This document shows, in pieces, positions 62,360 through 64,000 of a stretch of DNA of 64,000 bases. Below the pieces are notes generated by a model. It was not told the DNA's origin and did no database searches. It saw only the letters and a list, made by a program, of their open reading frames with translations. A program made the position numbers and the translations under genes. The stretch comes from Cognatishimia sp. WU-CL00825 (GTDB lineage Bacteria > Pseudomonadota > Alphaproteobacteria > Rhodobacterales > Rhodobacteraceae): assembly GCF_040364665.1 (NCBI RefSeq), contig NZ_BAABWX010000010.1, forward strand, positions 3,562-67,561. Reading direction: 5' to 3'. Numbering within the stretch: position 1 is the first letter of the stretch; every line of letters starts with the position of its first letter.

Positions 62360-62764
62360 ATGTCTATCGAAGCAATAAAAACCGCAATGAAATCTCTAAT
62401 TGCGGCTGGTACAACCATGGACCTCGAGGCGCTCGGCAAGATCTATCATGATGACCTGCGGATCGTGATGATAGATGCCCAAGGCCATGTGAATCACGCT
62501 GACAAAGTCGGTTTCATGACCCAATTTCAGGCGTTGAAAGACCAAGGTGTGCCACCGCTGAATACCTGGGCGCAGTATAATGACATTTGGGCTGAAGGTA
62601 ACAAAGGCCATGTTTTGGTGACGCGCAAAAACGACTTAATGGGATTTGATGCGCTGTTGGTTCTAAGCATCGATTTCGTCTTTGAAGACAATCGATGGCA
62701 GGTGGCCCGCGAAGTGATCTACGTGCGCCCAGATACCGGCGACTACACTGGCGAAGAAAATTAA
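62360..62764 (+). CDS. NTF2/SnoaL-fold protein (cytoplasmic)
   Basis: A 134-residue protein with the cone-shaped NTF2-like layout: helices (IEAIKTAMKSLIAAGT), then LEALGKIYHDDLRIVMIDAQG and the strand-rich half ending RWQVAREVIYVRP. No signal peptide. Catalytic role unknown; such proteins bind small hydrophobic ligands. It is transcribed with the peroxiredoxin-like gene. Confidence 0.75.
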   Translation: MSIEAIKTAMKSLIAAGTTMDLEALGKIYHDDLRIVMIDAQGHVNHADKVGFMTQFQALKDQGVPPLNTWAQYNDIWAEGNKGHVLVTRKNDLMGFDALLVLSIDFVFEDNRWQVAREVIYVRPDTGDYTGEEN

Positions 62765-62834
62765 GTCAGAGTCTATAGCCTGCAAAAACTTATGGGGCTG
62801 CCAAGCCTTAAACCGAACTAAGACAGGATAAAAA

Positions 62835-63287
62835 ATGCGTTTCTTATCAACATTGGCCACGTTAGCTCTGACGGCAACGATGGCCACGGCTAATTCGCAG
62901 CAAGATGCCATTAACAGCCTAAACGACTTCAATGATTTCTTTAACGAATACACGATCGACAAAAACGTCGACGGCCTAGTGAGCTTGTATTCTGATGACG
63001 CGCTTTGGATCGAACAAAATCGCCCACTGGCGCAAGGACACGACGTAATACGTCAAACCTTCGCGTTTCTGGCTTCTAAAGATGCGGTGAACGACCACTC
63101 GATCGACAAATTGTTGATTTCAGCTGACGGATCCCTAGCCGTTATGGTTGGCACCGCCATCGTAAAGGTCGAGGAATTTAATCTGGATACGACTGGTACT
63201 TTTTTGTTTGTCCTGCGGCCAGATGGGGACAGCTGGGAGATCGTCACAGATATGTGGCATCAGCACGTTACGGCAGAACAAAGATAA
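62835..63287 (+). CDS. Exported NTF2/SnoaL-fold protein
   Basis: A 150-residue protein with a signal peptide (MRFLSTLATLALTATMATA, cleavage near residue 19) and an NTF2-like domain (VDGLVSLYSDDALWIEQNRPLAQGHDVI, quoted in part, then WEIVTDMWHQ). It resembles the next gene product in layout (LYxxxxLWI, PDGDSWEIVTDMW against KEGDWKIVGDMW), suggesting tandem duplication. Function unknown. Confidence 0.78.
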   Translation: MRFLSTLATLALTATMATANSQQDAINSLNDFNDFFNEYTIDKNVDGLVSLYSDDALWIEQNRPLAQGHDVIRQTFAFLASKDAVNDHSIDKLLISADGSLAVMVGTAIVKVEEFNLDTTGTFLFVLRPDGDSWEIVTDMWHQHVTAEQR

Positions 63288-63303
63288 ACTTGAGGATCAG
63301 AAT

Positions 63304-63747
63304 ATGCATATTTTAGTAACTCTGGCGATGCTCGCCGCGACAACATCTTCTGCCTTGGCCCAAGACGCTGCAAGCGAACTAGCTGAAATGAATGATCGCT
63401 TTAATTCAGGAATTGCGACTCAGGATGTCGCTGGGTTGATGGAATTATATGGTCAAGAAGTCATGTGGATCGCGCCCGGAACTCCGATGAGTTGGAATGG
63501 TCAGGCAGAGGCAAAACAACTGTTCAATTATATGACAGGCCATCAAGCCGATGTAACACACGACATCGATCACTTGTTTGTCTCTGATGACGAAACACTG
63601 GCGGTGATGATTGGCGATGTCCGTGCGAACGTTGAATCGATCGGTCTTAAAGGGGAAGGCACATATCTATATGTGCTGGACAAAAAGGAAGGCGATTGGA
63701 AAATCGTTGGTGACATGTGGAACCAGTTGCCAAACGAAGGCCAGTAG
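63304..63747 (+). CDS. Exported NTF2/SnoaL-fold protein, paralogue
   Basis: A 147-residue protein with signal peptide (cleavage near ALAQD, residue 19) and an NTF2-like domain (IATQDVAGLMELYGQEVMWI, then DWKIVGDMWNQ). The ATG at 63304 has TGAGGA upstream at 63290; a frame from 63208 overlaps the previous gene. It is a likely paralogue of the preceding gene and the last of the set divergent from tetR. Confidence 0.78.
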   Translation: MHILVTLAMLAATTSSALAQDAASELAEMNDRFNSGIATQDVAGLMELYGQEVMWIAPGTPMSWNGQAEAKQLFNYMTGHQADVTHDIDHLFVSDDETLAVMIGDVRANVESIGLKGEGTYLYVLDKKEGDWKIVGDMWNQLPNEGQ

Positions 63748-63826
63748 CTTCTTGCCATGCACTTTTGGGTTGCGACCTTGTTTGCCAGCGTCATTCCATG
63801 CCGCGCGATACTAAAACTGCGCGACG

Positions 63827-63863
63827 GCGATGGTTACTTCACGACTAAACCATCGCTGTTTTC
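63827..63863 (+). terminator. Possible terminator at the right edge
   Basis: A 9-bp inverted repeat (GCGATGGTT with AACCATCGC) with a 12-base loop followed by TGTTTTCT, about 80 bases after the last gene. Weak but placed correctly to end the peroxiredoxin operon. The remaining 137 bases hold no gene I can support. Confidence 0.4.
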
Positions 63864-64000
63864 TCGATTGCATTTTGATGCTGGCACTAAGCAATAACGG
63901 AGTGGCCTATGACGCCAGCGGAATATGCTAACCGGTCAGAGAAAGACCAAAACCTGAACAGAGCTAACTTAAATTAGCGGACTCAAGAGGGAGCAGGTCA

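Noticed and set aside
63909..63977. 22-codon frame at the right edge
   Set aside because: Too short, with no operon context and no recognisable sequence; treated as chance.
1..64000. CRISPR arrays, tRNA or rRNA genes, prophage or plasmid replication genes
   Set aside because: I looked for evenly spaced repeats, tRNA T-loop motifs and replication or phage proteins and saw none.

Overview
This 64 kb window looks like a catabolic and accessory stretch from a marine roseobacter-type alphaproteobacterium (Rhodobacterales). That assignment is inferred from the style of the proteins: tripartite tricarboxylate transporters, a BCCT carrier, ProVWX-type uptake, a non-pyrrolysine MttB-family protein, and a close match at diagnostic residues to the 4-hydroxyproline betaine epimerase known from Pelagibaca. 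There are no rRNA, tRNA, CRISPR or phage genes. The window reads as a chain of substrate-specific modules, each with its own transporter and regulator, bounded by decayed DNA and IS3-like transposase scraps near 24.3 and 60.8 kb.

Module 1 (about 1-19.2 kb): xylulokinase, aldo/keto reductase, LysR, sulfatase, L-xylulose-reductase-like SDR, xylitol dehydrogenase, TctCBA transporter, second sulfatase, formylglycine-generating enzyme, SulP sulfate carrier, transketolase and transaldolase, with a convergent ribitol-dehydrogenase-like SDR. The enzyme set resembles the eukaryote-type reduction/oxidation route for pentoses (aldose, alditol, ketose, xylitol, D-xylulose, xylulose-5-phosphate) and is joined to cytoplasmic desulfation, maturation of the sulfatases and sulfate movement. 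I infer use of a sulfated pentose or pentitol.

Module 2 (19.3-23.5 kb): a LysR regulator divergent from a small monooxygenase, a 53-residue peptide gene, a secreted royal-jelly/SMP-30-like protein, a quinone-reductase-like enzyme and a VOC gene broken by an in-frame TGA. It is followed by about 1.1 kb of decayed DNA.

Module 3 (24.7-46.3 kb): a ten-gene minus-strand operon (DapA-like aldolase, enolase-superfamily dehydratase, sugar ABC transporter, an IclR regulator fused to an SMP-30 lactonase, SDR, two dehalogenase-family proteins) diverges from a plus-strand operon with two sulfatases, a DMT transporter, a large FAD oxidoreductase, a GrdB-like protein with a CxxC site, a thiamine-diphosphate enzyme, a 3-hydroxyacyl-CoA-dehydrogenase-type enzyme and a 2-keto-3-deoxygalactonate kinase. 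Together these suggest non-phosphorylative oxidation of a sulfated hexose, plus an uncharacterised FAD/GrdB/ThDP branch. That branch is the strongest candidate for an undescribed system.

Module 4 (46.7-60.2 kb): FAD amine oxidase, aldehyde dehydrogenase, DapA-family deaminase and GntR diverge from ProVWX-type transport, a GbdR-like regulator, an MttB-family methyltransferase, hydroxyproline betaine 2-epimerase (hpbD) and BCCT. This fits catabolism of hydroxyproline betaine to 2-oxoglutarate, with an MttB protein in place of the usual Rieske demethylases.

Module 5 (61.1-63.7 kb): a TetR regulator with paired operator-like repeats faces a peroxiredoxin-like gene and three small NTF2/SnoaL-fold proteins, two of them exported.
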